Of a stretch of 64,000 nt of DNA, positions 22,386-33,236 are shown piece after piece (positions within the stretch are counted from its first letter, which is position 1; every line of letters starts with the position of its first letter). The DNA is from Uranotaenia lowii (Eukaryota > Arthropoda > Insecta > Diptera > Culicidae): NCBI RefSeq assembly GCF_029784155.1, contig NC_073692.1, positions 325,471,406 through 325,535,405 of the forward strand, given 5' to 3'. The notes beneath the pieces were generated by a model that saw only the letters and a list, made by a program, of their open reading frames with translations, did not search any database and was not told the DNA's origin. The position numbers and the translations under genes were made by a program.

Positions 22386-24617
22386 ATGAACATCGAACTA
22401 AATCGACTGAGAACATTTTCGAGCTGGGAACACGCAGAATGGGCCATCGGGAATCAGTTCGAAGTGCTAGCCAAGGCCGGATTCTACGCGACCGAGCAAT
22501 CCCTCACGGTTCGGTGCCACTTCTGCGGGGTCATCGTGTTCCTCGGGAACTCTTCCGATAATGTAAGTTTCAATTTTTATTGAGTTTGCTAACTAACATT
22601 TCAGAAAAATATTTAAACTTAAAAAATTCATCTTCTTTTTGTAAGCTAACACTGCCCCAAATTTTTTCACTAATTATTCAAAAAGGATGCTTTGAAATCC
22701 TGTTGTTTTGAAAAAGTTTTTTAAAATAACTGGAAAATATTCTTAATTAATATCTTTTTTTTTAACTGAGTGTATATTAAAATTTCACTATCATTCGAGG
22801 AATATAAATCATCACAGATTTACTAGGTACTTAATTCAATATATGAAATACAGATGAGGTTAACGTAAAAGTTTTGGTACAAACATTCGAGTTTTTGTGA
22901 AACTTGGTTTTAGATTACTTGATTGATAGATTATATTTCTCTTCGTTTGTAACCTTTTTCATTTATGCATGCATTGAGAATTAGTTTAAGAGACATTCTA
23001 TCAAAAGTCCAGTAAATTTTAGAAATGTTCGAAGCTTCGCTAAGTTCTTAGTCTTACATAGGGATGGCGTTCCAATTTTAACCAGTTCTTTCTACATTGT
23101 CATTCATTTCTTGTTTGCAATTTACAGATCGAAGAAAAGCATCGGGAACTGAGCCCAAACTGTGACTTTCTACAGCACCCGGAACGCACGGACAACGTAC
23201 AAAACTACAGCGCGACGGAACTGAAACGGGAAGAATGTCGCTTGGCAACGTTCGCAAATTGGCCGGTGACTTACGTGACCCCGGCAGCGTTGGCCAAAGC
23301 TGGTTTCTACTTTACCTTCAATGCTGATCAGGTAAAATGTGCCTGGTGCGAAGGTATCATCGGCCAGTGGGAAATCGGCGATGACCCTTTTACGGAACAT
23401 AAGAAATTTTTCCCAAATTGTGAGAAAGTTATTGCCAATAACATAAGCCCAAATCCTATCTTGGATGCAAGTATCGGAATACAGCCGGTAAAACCACCCC
23501 ACAATGCACAGTTTAGCTCCCTAGACTCGAGGATTAGATCTTTCGAAACGTGGACAATGGGGCACATTCAGAACCCGGAGAATTTGGCTCATGCTGGCTT
23601 TTATTATTTAGGAAGGGCTGACGAGGTTCACTGCTTCTACTGTGATGGAGGGCTACGATTTTGGCTGGCAGATGATGATCCCTGGTTCGAGCATGCTCGG
23701 TGCTTTCCAAAGTGCCAGTTTGTCCAGCTGGTCAAAGGTCAACTTTTCATAGAAAACGTACAAAAACAGATTAACGATGGCAGCAGCGGCAGCAATCAGC
23801 AGCAGCAACACTTACAAGTTTCGGGTCAAGTTTCTAATGTGATAACCTTGGATGAGGCTCTTTCAACGGAACCGGTTCAGCTAGCTCTTTCAATGGGACT
23901 TAACGCTGGTCGTATCCGTGCAGTTACCAAAAGACAACTGGAAACTACAGGACGACCGTTTACGGACTCGCAAGTCCTCATCGAAGCCGTTTTGGATGGT
24001 CAAATTCAAGACGAAGAGCTAGAGCCCACAACTTCCTCTCGTATGGATCGACGCATTGAAAACGAAGTTTCTCGACTCTTGTGGAATGCAATCTCATCTT
24101 CAGCTAATCCCAACATGTCGTCTTTCCAATCCACCTTTCCTACCGACATAGATACGACCCCCGAATCACCTCCAGCTGAAGATGCAACAGATCAAGCACC
24201 TTCCAACTCAGAGAATAATTTCCTAGCAACTACAACATCTCGTAGATTAGTAGAGGATTCTCGACCCTCAGAACATAAAACCATCGTACCTGATCCATCG
24301 GCAACAAAACCCGCCGACGGACGCCAGATCAGTGGCACCGGGGAGCTCAATGATACTCTGCGACTTGCGGAAGAAAACAAACGATTAAAAGACGCACGTG
24401 AATGTAAAATTTGTATGTCCGACGAAGTGGGTGTCGTCTTTTGCCCATGCGGTCATCTTGGTAAGTCTTTCAATATCAATCATATCCCGATAGATGTCAA
24501 TATTATTTAAAAAATCTTCAACTTTTAGTTTCCTGCGTTCAATGTGCGCCGGCCGTTTCCAGCTGCCCAGTTTGTCGTGCGGCCATCAAGGGACGTGTTC
24601 GAACTTTCCTATCCTAA
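22386..24617 (+). CDS. Diap2: Inhibitor of apoptosis protein, DIAP2-like (three BIR, UBA-like, RING)
   Basis: Exons 22386-22562, 23128-24460 and 24529-24617 join in frame to 532 residues. BIR1 has zinc ligands Cys44, Cys47, His64 and Cys71, and its domain is split by the first intron. BIR2 has Cys130, Cys133, His150 and Cys157. BIR3 has Cys228, Cys231, His248 and Cys255. Each repeats the GFY...V.C.WC/FYC...W...DDP..EH...FP.C pattern. A UBA-like helix region follows (about 310-350, LALSMGLNAGRIRAVTKRQ...SQVLIEAVLDG), then a Ser/Thr-rich linker. A C-terminal RING ends the protein (about 485-520, [27 protein letters not shown]...CPVC). This is the Diap2 architecture. The family protein is an E3 ubiquitin ligase that binds caspases and is required in the IMD pathway. 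The second intron falls inside the RING. The gene looks complete. Confidence 0.95.
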
Positions 24618-27000
24618 GCCCGAGCTGACGAACCTCTCATTTGGTTGGTATATGTTCACATCTGGTGAATGGATTTTTGCGCACCGGTTTATCGAAACAC
24701 ATGGATCGTGTACCAGGATTGAAAAAAACAGTGTTAAGCACTTCATCACCCCGGCATTACGTGTACAATTGATATATCTATTTAAAAAAGTATGGAAAGC
24801 ATAATCTAAAAATAAGAAATTTATTTATCGTTAGTTGAAGGTACCTAGATAACAAAAAAAAGAAAGATAATCCAGGATCGATAGTTTCTTTTAAAAGCTA
24901 GTTCGAATAAGTTTGATGAAACAAAGGTTTTAGGCGACTAAGTCGTTTAGATTCAAGGACAAAAAAATGCAACCGTTTTATTGATTGAACAGAGTACCCC
25001 CTAGTGGTTAGAAAAAGGCAAACATATTTTCTTTTCCTGTGACTGTGCTGTTTGAATAGTATTAAAACACTATTGATGGCAGAAATGCGAATACAATAAA
25101 CAATTGTAAAACTATTATGAACTGAGCGTGGTTTTGTTATAGAGATAATAGTCCTTTAAAATTGTAGATTGATATTCATAGAAAAAGTCTAAAGCATTAA
25201 CAATAATTGTTATTAGCTTTCTCAAACTAAATCAACGCTAATGCTAGCAACCAATGCTAGAGACCAATTTAACATTATTTTCTAAAACGTTAGAATAGCG
25301 TTCGAACCTTTTGATTGCGTTTTCTACAGATGACGCAAACTATAATTTACACAAAAACTATAAAACTAACAACTGATTTGATTTGATGATCGAATACCTA
25401 TTGTTTTCTTCGAAATCTTATTAAAATCTAGCTATCACATATTTTTTATGTTGTTTGGTTAGAATTGTTTAAAATTCCTTTAATCTTATAAAAAAATCAA
25501 CGTGATTCAATCAGTAGTTTTTTCATCTTCTACTCGTAAAAGAGTTTAAAAATTGTAAATTTGAAACCGCTAAAGATTAAGATTTAATTTTATCACAGCT
25601 TTTCTATTTGAATTTTTTTGGTATAGATTCCCTTCTTAACCGAACAACTTAAAAACAAAATCCGTCGATTTGGCAACCCCGCTTCCATTTGCTAATTTTT
25701 GAAACACACCACGCCAGCTGCCATATTTTGACGTTTCTTGTATTTCGGCTCTCCCTCTCTTTTCCTCTGGCTGAATGCTGAGCTGAGATTCTCTCAAATT
25801 TGTTTTGTTTTTGTTATTTCCACAAACGCTCTCAGATTTTCAGCTTTTATTGCCGAGAGCGAATCTCAATAAAACGACCAATCAATCAACGCTCTTCTCT
25901 CGTTTTAGACGAAACGCAAAAGAATGAGCGAGATGGACACACAGAATGGAGTGACCAGAATAACGAGTTTGAGGAGAAAGAATTAAACCATATTAAATCA
26001 TTAAATTTTATTAAAATTTTATTCTTCAAAATTTAATTAAAAAAAAACAAAATAAAAAAAAGAATTTTTTCAATGAAAAATTAATAACAATTTCAAAAAT
26101 TATAATAATGGCAAAATGACCAAAATTTAAAAAAAAAATAACAAAAGTAAAAATTTATGAAAAGTAATAAGAGGTCGAACGTCCTATATTTTTTATATTT
26201 GTTTCAAGTTTAAAAAATATTAAGTATTTAAAAACGTTATTGTCACTGAATAAAGAATCAATTACGATTACAAAAATAACAAAATGTCCAAAATGATCAA
26301 AAAGTTCAAAGGACAAAAATAATAAAAAAACACAAAAATTTAAAATCGCAAACGTGAAAAAACAACATAATCATAAAATAACAAAACAAACAAAAATAAA
26401 AAAAAGACAGAATTACCTCATAGTTTTTTTTTTTTTAATATACAAGGTAGGCTATTCCTCTCTCTTTAAACGTATTGGTAAGAGGCCCCGGAAAAAGTTA
26501 TGGAAAAAACTGGCAAATGTATGTGTTAGGGCATCCCGAATAGAAAAATACTGTTACCAAACAGTTACTATAATAGTTGTATAATTATTCGGAATAGCGT
26601 AAAAAAACTATTAGAAAACGATAACTGACATCGTAAAAAACATTCCACTAATTGTGAATTCCAAAACGACGGTCTGTTGAATATGGCGTTAAGTTATGTT
26701 ACTGTTAAAAACTGTTAAAACACTTATATGAAAGAACTGTTTTGCAAAAGGTTGAGATAACATCCAAAAAACGCTCGTGTAAAACGTATCCTGGTTATCA
26801 AACTGTTTTCTTTACAGTTTTTTTTAAAGTTCTCTTGTAACCGAACATTTCCAGTAATAGGTATAACACGATTAGGCAAAACGTTTTTTCCTACGTTTAA
26901 TGGAATCATACGGGAATGTGGCACGCACACATGTGCAAATTTGTATACAGGGGTTTCGGATCTTTTCATAAAGCCATTTTTGTTTTATGAAATAAATTTA
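24618..27000. other. Diap2 3' region and AT-rich intergenic
   Basis: AATAAA at 25095-25100 may serve Diap2. A GACAAAA-type word tract lies at about 26040-26400. At about 26480-26960 the two sides are roughly inverted copies (GGCAAATGTATGTG...GGGCATCCCG against a matching right side), a weak candidate for an old fold-back element. I see no gene. Confidence 0.45.
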
Positions 27001-27087
27001 TTTATTACTTAGATTTCTCACTTACTCTTTCTCTCAACGGAAATGTATCGGCTTCAAAATCATCTGTCCAGAATTTGTAGTTGATAG

Positions 27088-27321
27088 CAAGCCTACAATC
27101 GTCCCACCCGACAACAGGTGCAGGGAACTGGTGCCATCGTTGTTCCTGTGCTACCGGGAACCTTATTTTTCATCATCCTTCATACGATGAATATGCGCGG
27201 AAACTGATCTAGGTTCCAATTGGCTACAAACCGTCTCACCCGTCTGGAAAAGAAAGTGGCAGAGATCGCCAACGACGGTCCCATCCTGCCATTGGTTCCA
27301 GCACTATCCTCCTTTGGATAA
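27088..27321 (+). pseudogene. Small membrane-protein-like ORF with an in-frame TGA
   Basis: From an AG acceptor-like site at 27086-27087 the frame is open for 77 codons except for one TGA at 27205-27207. The first half reads QAYNRPTRQQVQGTGAIVVP and on to a hydrophobic segment (VLPGTLFFIILHTM). After the TGA comes SRFQLATNRLTRLEKKVAEIA, a plausible coiled coil, then NDGPILPLVPALSSFG and TAA. Both halves look like genuine protein in the same frame, which suggests a Trp (TGG) to stop change in a decayed or polymorphic gene. No first exon with ATG was fixed; ATG at 27043 leads into a different frame. Identity unknown. Confidence 0.4.
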
Positions 27322-27392
27322 CGATTGATCGGGAAACTGAAATAAGAAATTAACAGTTAATAAAAATTTACGCTAGAGATAATATAACATTT

Positions 27393-27575
27393 TCAACTTA
27401 CGGGATCTTCCGGTAGCTTAAAGGGAACCAAATATAGCTGAAACACTCGGGCCCCGGATGATGGGTCGTTCACTAACAAATCCATTATTTGGTTTTTTTT
27501 CCTCACGCCGTTTGGGTTCTTCTCACAAATGGATGTAGCTGCTTCTGCGGGGCTTCTATTTGGGTAAAGGTGAGG
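27393..27575 (-). CDS. Candidate first coding exon (unrecognised)
   Basis: An ATG at 27575 in a good context (TAGCCATGA) opens 61 codons (MNQPHLYPNRSPAEAATSIC...LYLVPFKLPEDP) ending at a consensus GTAAGT donor. The next acceptor on the minus strand (TTCTTATTTCAG at about 27340) would add only ten codons before a stop, and it runs antisense to the ORF at 27088-27321. The exon may belong to a decayed gene or splice elsewhere. No domain is recognised. Confidence 0.3.
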   Translation of the reverse strand, partial: PHLYPNRSPAEAATSICEKNPNGVRKKNQIMDLLVNDPSSGARVFQLYLVPFKLPEDPVS

Positions 27576-27659
27576 CTGATTCATGGCTAGAAACGCCGAC
27601 AAAAATTTTGATAACAGGTGATAACGTAAATAAATTTGCACAGCAGCAAAACAAAACAA

Positions 27660-28890
27660 ACTGCACTCAACCAGACAGTGATGCCAGATTTATAGATTTT
27701 ATGAGTTTTCACCTATTTTAAGATGAGTAAATATAAATAATTATTCTTCCTATTCAGCAATTCGAATTATTAATCTGAGAAGGATGAAGTTTATACAATA
27801 TGTTATAATGTGTTATGTCTTGTAACATGTACCTACTATTCATTTTGTTTAAATAAATGCTATCAAGTAACCGAGCGAATTATATAATTTAAAAGTTTTC
27901 TTTGAAGTACTGTGTTTGAATTTAAACAATATCGATTACCTTGTTGCAATAGTTTCAATTCAGCCGCAAGGTTTTTAAATAAACTTTACGTAAATAAATC
28001 ACAATGAAACTAATGTGAATAATGTCAAATATTATATGATAAAACTGAGAGTAGACAACTAAATTTAATTAAGCTTTATTAATTATTAAGTAAGTAATTA
28101 ATTAATTAATAAATTGAGCAATTAAGTTTATAAACATCGATCACAGTTGTACTGGATAAGTTTTCCAATGACTGTCCGCCAATTGAATCGTTGATATAAG
28201 TCGCGAATGACAAAAAGATGTTAAAACGACTTTAATCGAAACAAAAAAAAAGTAGCTTTGTATCTTACATTTTACTGCAATCAACTATAATGAATCTGCG
28301 TTTATTTTTTTATTTTTTTCAAATCATCTGGCATCTCTGACCCGCGTGTCGGTCATTTTTGACAGAAGACATGAACGCTTTGCTATATGGTTTGAGAACA
28401 GTTCTACGATTATTAATAAAATTGAAGTAAATCGTTCAACCATTTATTCACTTTTCCAGATACCATCATTTATTCACTTTTACGTTAATTTTAAGTTCTT
28501 ATCGTTGTCGAAGTAAAGTTTAAATTAATAGCTACGTTTACAGAGAGAATTACTTTTTCTGGAGCCGTAAATGTATCGTATTGACTATTTAGGATATAGT
28601 TTTTTAGTATGCGGGATCTGTATTCGTCGTCTATTCTTGAGTCTTATTTATACAAGAATTGAACCAAAGAAATTAGATCCGATCCAATGAAAAAACTGGC
28701 AACTGCACTCGTGTTCCATTAACTGTCAAACGGTTTAGAACTGCGTCAAACTGGATCCAAATCTCATCAGTTTTGGATCAATCCTTATACCAGCTCTAAA
28801 AAAAGTTGAGTTGAAACTGGTATAATGGATCACCAATGCGGTTGCTCGGGTCGGAATTTGGGTCTAAACCGGCTATTTGGACCACGGATA
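27660..28890. other. AT-rich intergenic, no gene seen
   Basis: Includes a run of ATTA words at about 28070-28130. Nothing coding-like. Confidence 0.5.
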
Positions 28891-28897
28891 CAGGTGC

Positions 28898-29143
28898 TCT
28901 TAGGGCGTGAAACACCCTACAACAATACCGCTGGGCTCACTGCTGGCAGCCTCTCTGTCAGCTGATCGACGCGCCAACCAGCGGGTAGAACACAACAACA
29001 ACAACCAATCACTTTATGTTTTGTTTTGTGAACGTTAAGTCGCGACGTATTTTATCGTCCAATAAATCGTATATTTTAATATGTAGAGTTAAGTAACTAC
29101 GTGCGTTCTGTCTTTGTATCCGTACCTACCCCAGTTCACAACA
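28898..29143 (+). repeat. 5' LTR of the gypsy-type element
   Basis: Same length as the 3' LTR with about four substitutions. It contains AATAAA (in CCAATAAATCG) and ends CACAACA. Confidence 0.85.
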
Positions 29144-29232
29144 GTGGCGACGAGTCGGTCTCGTTATTATCGCGGAATACGCTAATTAATCGCGAAATTA
29201 CGTTCCCCACGCGGAAAAGACGTCGGTGTGTG

Positions 29233-30861
29233 ATGGATTCGAGTGATCCTAACCAAACTTTGGATCAATCCGCTGGATCAAATGGGACCATCAACGGGCT
29301 CCCCAGTGGACAGCAGTTTCACCCAGCTGGCATGCAGCAGCTTTTCATTCGCCCCACACAGTTCGGTCAACAGCCACCGACGGGACTTACTCTTCAGTTC
29401 CCCGGGCAGCAGCAGCAGCAACAGCAGCAGCAGCAATCATCGCACCAGTTTTCACCTTCATCCGACGCACTCCTCACCCAGCTCCTCCAACAGCAGCAAG
29501 CATTTGCGACACAAATGCTGAACCAGCAGCAAGAATTCATGCGGCAACAGCAGGAAATGTTCCTCCGCACGCTGGCATCGATAAATGTGCAGGTACCGTC
29601 CAACCCTGAGGTGATCCTTGATTCACTTTTTCACCATATCAAGGAGTTCAGGTATGATCCGGACAATCACATAACGTTCGCGGCATGGTACGCGAGGTGC
29701 AAAGATTTATTCGAGCAAGACGCTTCCCGGCTCGATGACGATGCAAAAGTACGTTTGCTCCTCCGGAAGATGGGTTCAGCCGAACATGAACGGTATGTGA
29801 ATTCCATTCTTCCGAAACTACCGAAAGACCACCAATTCGACGAAACAGTTCGGAAATTGGGGGTCTTGTTTGGTGCTGCCGAATCCCTTATCAGCAAGCG
29901 TTACCGGTGCCTCCAAACAACGAAAAAGTCCACCGAAGATTACATTTCCTATTCATGCCGTGTTAACAAAAACGCGGTCGATTTTGAGTTGAGCAAATTA
30001 ACAGAGGAGCAATTCAAATGCCTATTGTTTGTTTGCGGTTTGAAATCGGAGTGTGATGGTGAGGTGCGTACTAGGCTGTTGGCGAAAATCGAGGACCGGA
30101 ACGAGGTTACCCTGGAGCAACTTTCGGAGGACTGTCAGCGGCTGATGTGTCTAAAGAGAGACACAGCGATGATCGAAATATCATCCGGATCATCATCATC
30201 AGTGCAGTTAGTGAAGCGGAATCAGCAGCGAATTCTGAAAAGTTTTCCGAAAAAGGTGAAGAAAAACAGTGCAAATAAAAACATTCCCCCAACCCCTTGT
30301 TGGAAGTGCGGTGCAATGCACTACACTCGTGAGTGCCCCTACATGGACCACAAGTGTAGTGATTGCGGCAACAGTGGACACCGAGAAGGTTACTGTTACG
30401 AGGAAAAAAGTGAAAAGCCCCACCACAAGAAAAAAATTAAAACTTTTTGGGCAACAACAGTGAAAGTGAACAACGTGCAACACAAAAGAAAATTCGTGCA
30501 AGCTAGATTGAACAGTGCAGAGGTGAAACTCCAGCTGGACACTGGATCGGATATCAGCGTTATATCGAAGCGTGTGTGGGAGAAAATTGGTAAGCCTCCC
30601 ACCACCCCTGCACGAAAACAAGCCTTTACTGCTTCTGGTGCCCCTCTGCCACTGCTTCGTAAGTTCGAGTGTGACGTCAACGTTAACGGTCTGCAGCGCC
30701 GTGGCACATTTTACGTGGTCGATCAATCGCTCAACTTACTCGGTATCGATTTGGTCGACGCGTTTGGATTGTGGTCAGTGCCGATTTCTTCGTTTTCGGC
30801 ATCTAGCACTTCACTACAGCGCCTTTCCACCCACAATCGAACGATTCGTGGACAGTTTTGA
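29233..30861 (+). CDS. Retrotransposon gag with zinc knuckles and aspartic protease
   Basis: I start at ATG 29233 (MDSSDPNQTLDQ); the open frame extends further upstream into the LTR but without an ATG in a sensible place. The 542-residue product has a Gln-rich N-terminus with a CAG run (about residue 58), then a helical capsid-like region (PEVILDSLFHHIKEFRYDPD...TFAAWYARCKDLF). Two CCHC knuckles (CWKCGAMHYTREC and CSDCGNSGHREGYC) lie at about 356 and 375. A retropepsin motif LDTGSDISVIS lies at about 435. Protease continues to LLGIDLVDAFGLW, after which the normal RT region is missing and a short unrelated tail ends the frame. The order and motifs are those of Ty3/gypsy elements. Confidence 0.85.
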   Translation: MDSSDPNQTLDQSAGSNGTINGLPSGQQFHPAGMQQLFIRPTQFGQQPPTGLTLQFPGQQQQQQQQQQSSHQFSPSSDALLTQLLQQQQAFATQMLNQQQEFMRQQQEMFLRTLASINVQVPSNPEVILDSLFHHIKEFRYDPDNHITFAAWYARCKDLFEQDASRLDDDAKVRLLLRKMGSAEHERYVNSILPKLPKDHQFDETVRKLGVLFGAAESLISKRYRCLQTTKKSTEDYISYSCRVNKNAVDFELSKLTEEQFKCLLFVCGLKSECDGEVRTRLLAKIEDRNEVTLEQLSEDCQRLMCLKRDTAMIEISSGSSSSVQLVKRNQQRILKSFPKKVKKNSANKNIPPTPCWKCGAMHYTRECPYMDHKCSDCGNSGHREGYCYEEKSEKPHHKKKIKTFWATTVKVNNVQHKRKFVQARLNSAEVKLQLDTGSDISVISKRVWEKIGKPPTTPARKQAFTASGAPLPLLRKFECDVNVNGLQRRGTFYVVDQSLNLLGIDLVDAFGLWSVPISSFSASSTSLQRLSTHNRTIRGQF

Positions 30862-31820
30862 ATCAGCCATACGGAAAATTCGAGGGGGAGAAGTTCCGTA
30901 CCAATCAGCGAAGCTTTGATTTGTGCACATTCTTCTTGCCCTACCGGTGCACAATTCTTCATGCCCTACCATGCCCTGCCATGTTCTGTAGGCCCATCAG
31001 CCAAACGCAACCGGAGCTTCAAGCGCCATAACCCGGTGGCTCAGCATGTTCCAAAGCTTACATTGTTCGTTCTGCTGCACGCTTGGAACTGATTTAAAAA
31101 TAATCATCGTTGGCTTCCACCAGCGCATGTCGGTTGAGACCAGAGATGCCAATGTGCCTGATTTTTCAGGCATTGCCTGATTTTTCGAGGCTCTGCCTGA
31201 CAGCCTGATAAGCCATTGAATTTCCCTGATTTTTTGAAAATATGCCTGATTTTGCCTGATTTTTACGAATGTGATGAAAAATGGGTAGTGAAGAACTGGA
31301 TTAGGTACCATTGCTGAAGTTAAAGAGTGAAAATGTGGCTGAATCAAAGCAATCGAAAGATTCCCTTTAATTATTATTTAAAAATGGGAACTAAAAGGAA
31401 TCTTTCTATGGTTGAGTAGAATTATTCAACCAAGTAGGCTCACAACACAATTTTTTTACGGCGGGATATTCATCCCTTAGTGAAAATGTAGAGTGATGAC
31501 CAAAAAAAAAAAAAAGATCATCACTTTAAGCGAAATTTCCGTTACCAACGTAGCCTGATTTTGCCTGATTTTTATTTCACCAGTTCCCTGATTTTTGAAA
31601 AAAAATGTTGGCAACCCTGGTTGAGACCCAAGTCTGTCTCAAGTTTTCTCACCGATGTCATCGTTATTCTCCACGTCTCCTTCTCCCTCATCATCAAGCT
31701 CTGCTGACCATGTGGAGTTCATATTAGCGAACGAACAGCTGTGCAGGTGCCTCGTCGTTCTTCGCGAACCAGAAGACCGACGATCCGGTCACCCCGCACC
31801 GGCTGTATTAAGGGAGGAGA
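30862..31820 (+). other. Remnant internal region of the gypsy element
   Basis: No RT or integrase motifs are found. Short Ser-rich open stretches at 31655-31815 may be the scrambled end of pol. A hAT MITE occupies 31142-31619. Confidence 0.5.
31142..31619. mobile_element. 478-bp hAT MITE in the gypsy element
   Basis: The left end CAGAGATGCCAA and right end TTGGCAACCCTG are imperfect inverted copies flanked by identical 8-bp GTTGAGAC (31134-31141 and 31620-31627). The interior near both ends repeats CCTGATTTTT words. No coding frame. It postdates the gypsy copy. Confidence 0.85.
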
Positions 31821-32066
31821 TGTTAGGGCGTGAAACACCCTACAACAATACCGCTGGGCTCACTGCTGGCAGCCTCTCTGTCAGCTGATCGACGCGCCAA
31901 CCAGCGGGTAGAACACAACAACAACAACCAATCACTTTATGTTTTGTTTTTTGAACGTTAAGTCGCGACGTATTTTATCGTCCAATAAATCGTATATTTT
32001 AATATGTAGTGTTAGGTAACTACGTGCGTTCTGTCTTTGTATCCGTACCTACCCCAGTTCACAACA
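31821..32066 (+). repeat. 3' LTR of the gypsy-type element
   Basis: Begins TGTTAGGGCGTG and ends CACAACA, preceded by the purine tract. Confidence 0.85.
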
Positions 32067-32948
32067 GTATGGAATTTTCAGAAAAACAATTTTTTCTACA
32101 AATTGGTAATCATTAAAATTATGAGAAAAATATGCACTGATGCATTTAAATGTAACAAACAACATTTGGCTTTTCAGCACAGCTAAAAGTAATGTGCAAT
32201 GAGCTTTTTTGATGATCCAAAATCAAAATTTTCTGATACTTTTGTCTTGTGTGGTCTTTTTCTTGTGCGATTTAAATAAAAACTCGTTCAAATTGACTTC
32301 TCATCACAAAAATATAAAGTCTTTTTAGATCATTCATCAAATCTTAACCATAAATACAAGAAAATATCAACAACAAAGAGGGACGGCGATGAGAATTGGC
32401 CCTTAATGCTCATTATTAATGGTCCGGAACAAAAAAATCAATTCAAAAATTTGTTTCCGATGAACCCGAAGAATCAGTCATCTTACGCACTTTTCGAAAG
32501 AATCAAACGACGAACTTCGAAGCAATAAATAATGTTGATTTCAATTCTATATAAAACTGCCAAATTTTCATAATTATTTTTTTGGTATGCAAGCATACAC
32601 GGAGCTTTGAAGTGAGGTTAAGCGCAATGGCTTACCTGTTATTTTCCATGTACTATGGAATTACCTATATAACTAAACAAAAAGATATGTTTTCAGACCC
32701 AAAAGGATATAAGGCTCTGAATGAAATATTCCAGAATTGGTTTCTGAAATGACTCAACTTGCAACAATTTAATAAATTGATTTGAAGGCATCCCTAGAAA
32801 AATTACAACTCAAATAAGCTGCACAAAACTGGTCAGTATGTTTGGTCACCCTCAAACTACAACGATCGTTTCGTCGGTTTCGTCAGTTTTAAGAGAGAAT
32901 CCTGCCTGATGAGCATGAATGAGAGCGTCAAGCCAGACCAGCTGCAAG
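32067..32948. other. AT-rich, no gene seen
   Basis: No coding character and no obvious element ends before the MITE at 32949. Confidence 0.5.
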
Positions 32949-33228
32949 CAGCGTTGCCAGATTGAAAACCGCTCAAGTCCGTAGATTTTAGGAAAATCGA
33001 AAAATGTACTGATTTCGGCAAAATAAAGCTTGATGACCTTTTTTTTTTTTTTTGGTCGTCAGGTAGAATTTTCAGTTATCCGCAGAATCCCTTGAATTTT
33101 CGCGATAATCCGTAGAAAATCCGTAAGAAATGTTAAAAATCCGTAGATTTCGAGCATCGATCCGTAGCTCCGTAGAAATGCTGAAAGTCCGTAGAACTAC
33201 GGAGAAATCCGTAGATCTGGCAAGGCTG
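32949..33228. mobile_element. 280-bp hAT MITE
   Basis: The ends CAGCGTTGCCAGAT and (reverse complement) CAGCCTTGCCAGAT are flanked by identical GCTGCAAG at 32941-32948 and 33229-33236. The right part repeats the word TCCGTAGA about ten times. No ORF. Confidence 0.85.
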
Positions 33229-33236
33229 GCTGCAAG

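Larger units (their letters stand above)
28898..32066 (+). mobile_element. Internally deleted gypsy-type LTR retrotransposon
   Basis: Two 246-bp LTRs in direct orientation (28898-29143 and 31821-32066) differ at about four positions. Between them lie gag and protease, then short non-coding remnants. Reverse transcriptase, RNase H and integrase are absent. A primer-binding-like TGGCGACGAG follows the 5' LTR, and a purine tract (AAGGGAGGAGA) directly precedes the 3' LTR. I do not find matching target duplications; the first bases of the 5' LTR (TC instead of TG) have changed. This is a deletion derivative that would depend on a full-length partner. Confidence 0.85.

Noticed and set aside
27205..27207. 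TGA as a selenocysteine codon
   Set aside because: No SECIS-like structure recognised and no selenoprotein family resemblance; a Trp-to-stop change is simpler.
28898..28910. Target duplication for the gypsy element
   Set aside because: Flanking bases GTGC and GTAT do not match; I cannot support one.
30208..30726. Minus-strand ORF over gag
   Set aside because: Shadow of the gag-protease frame.
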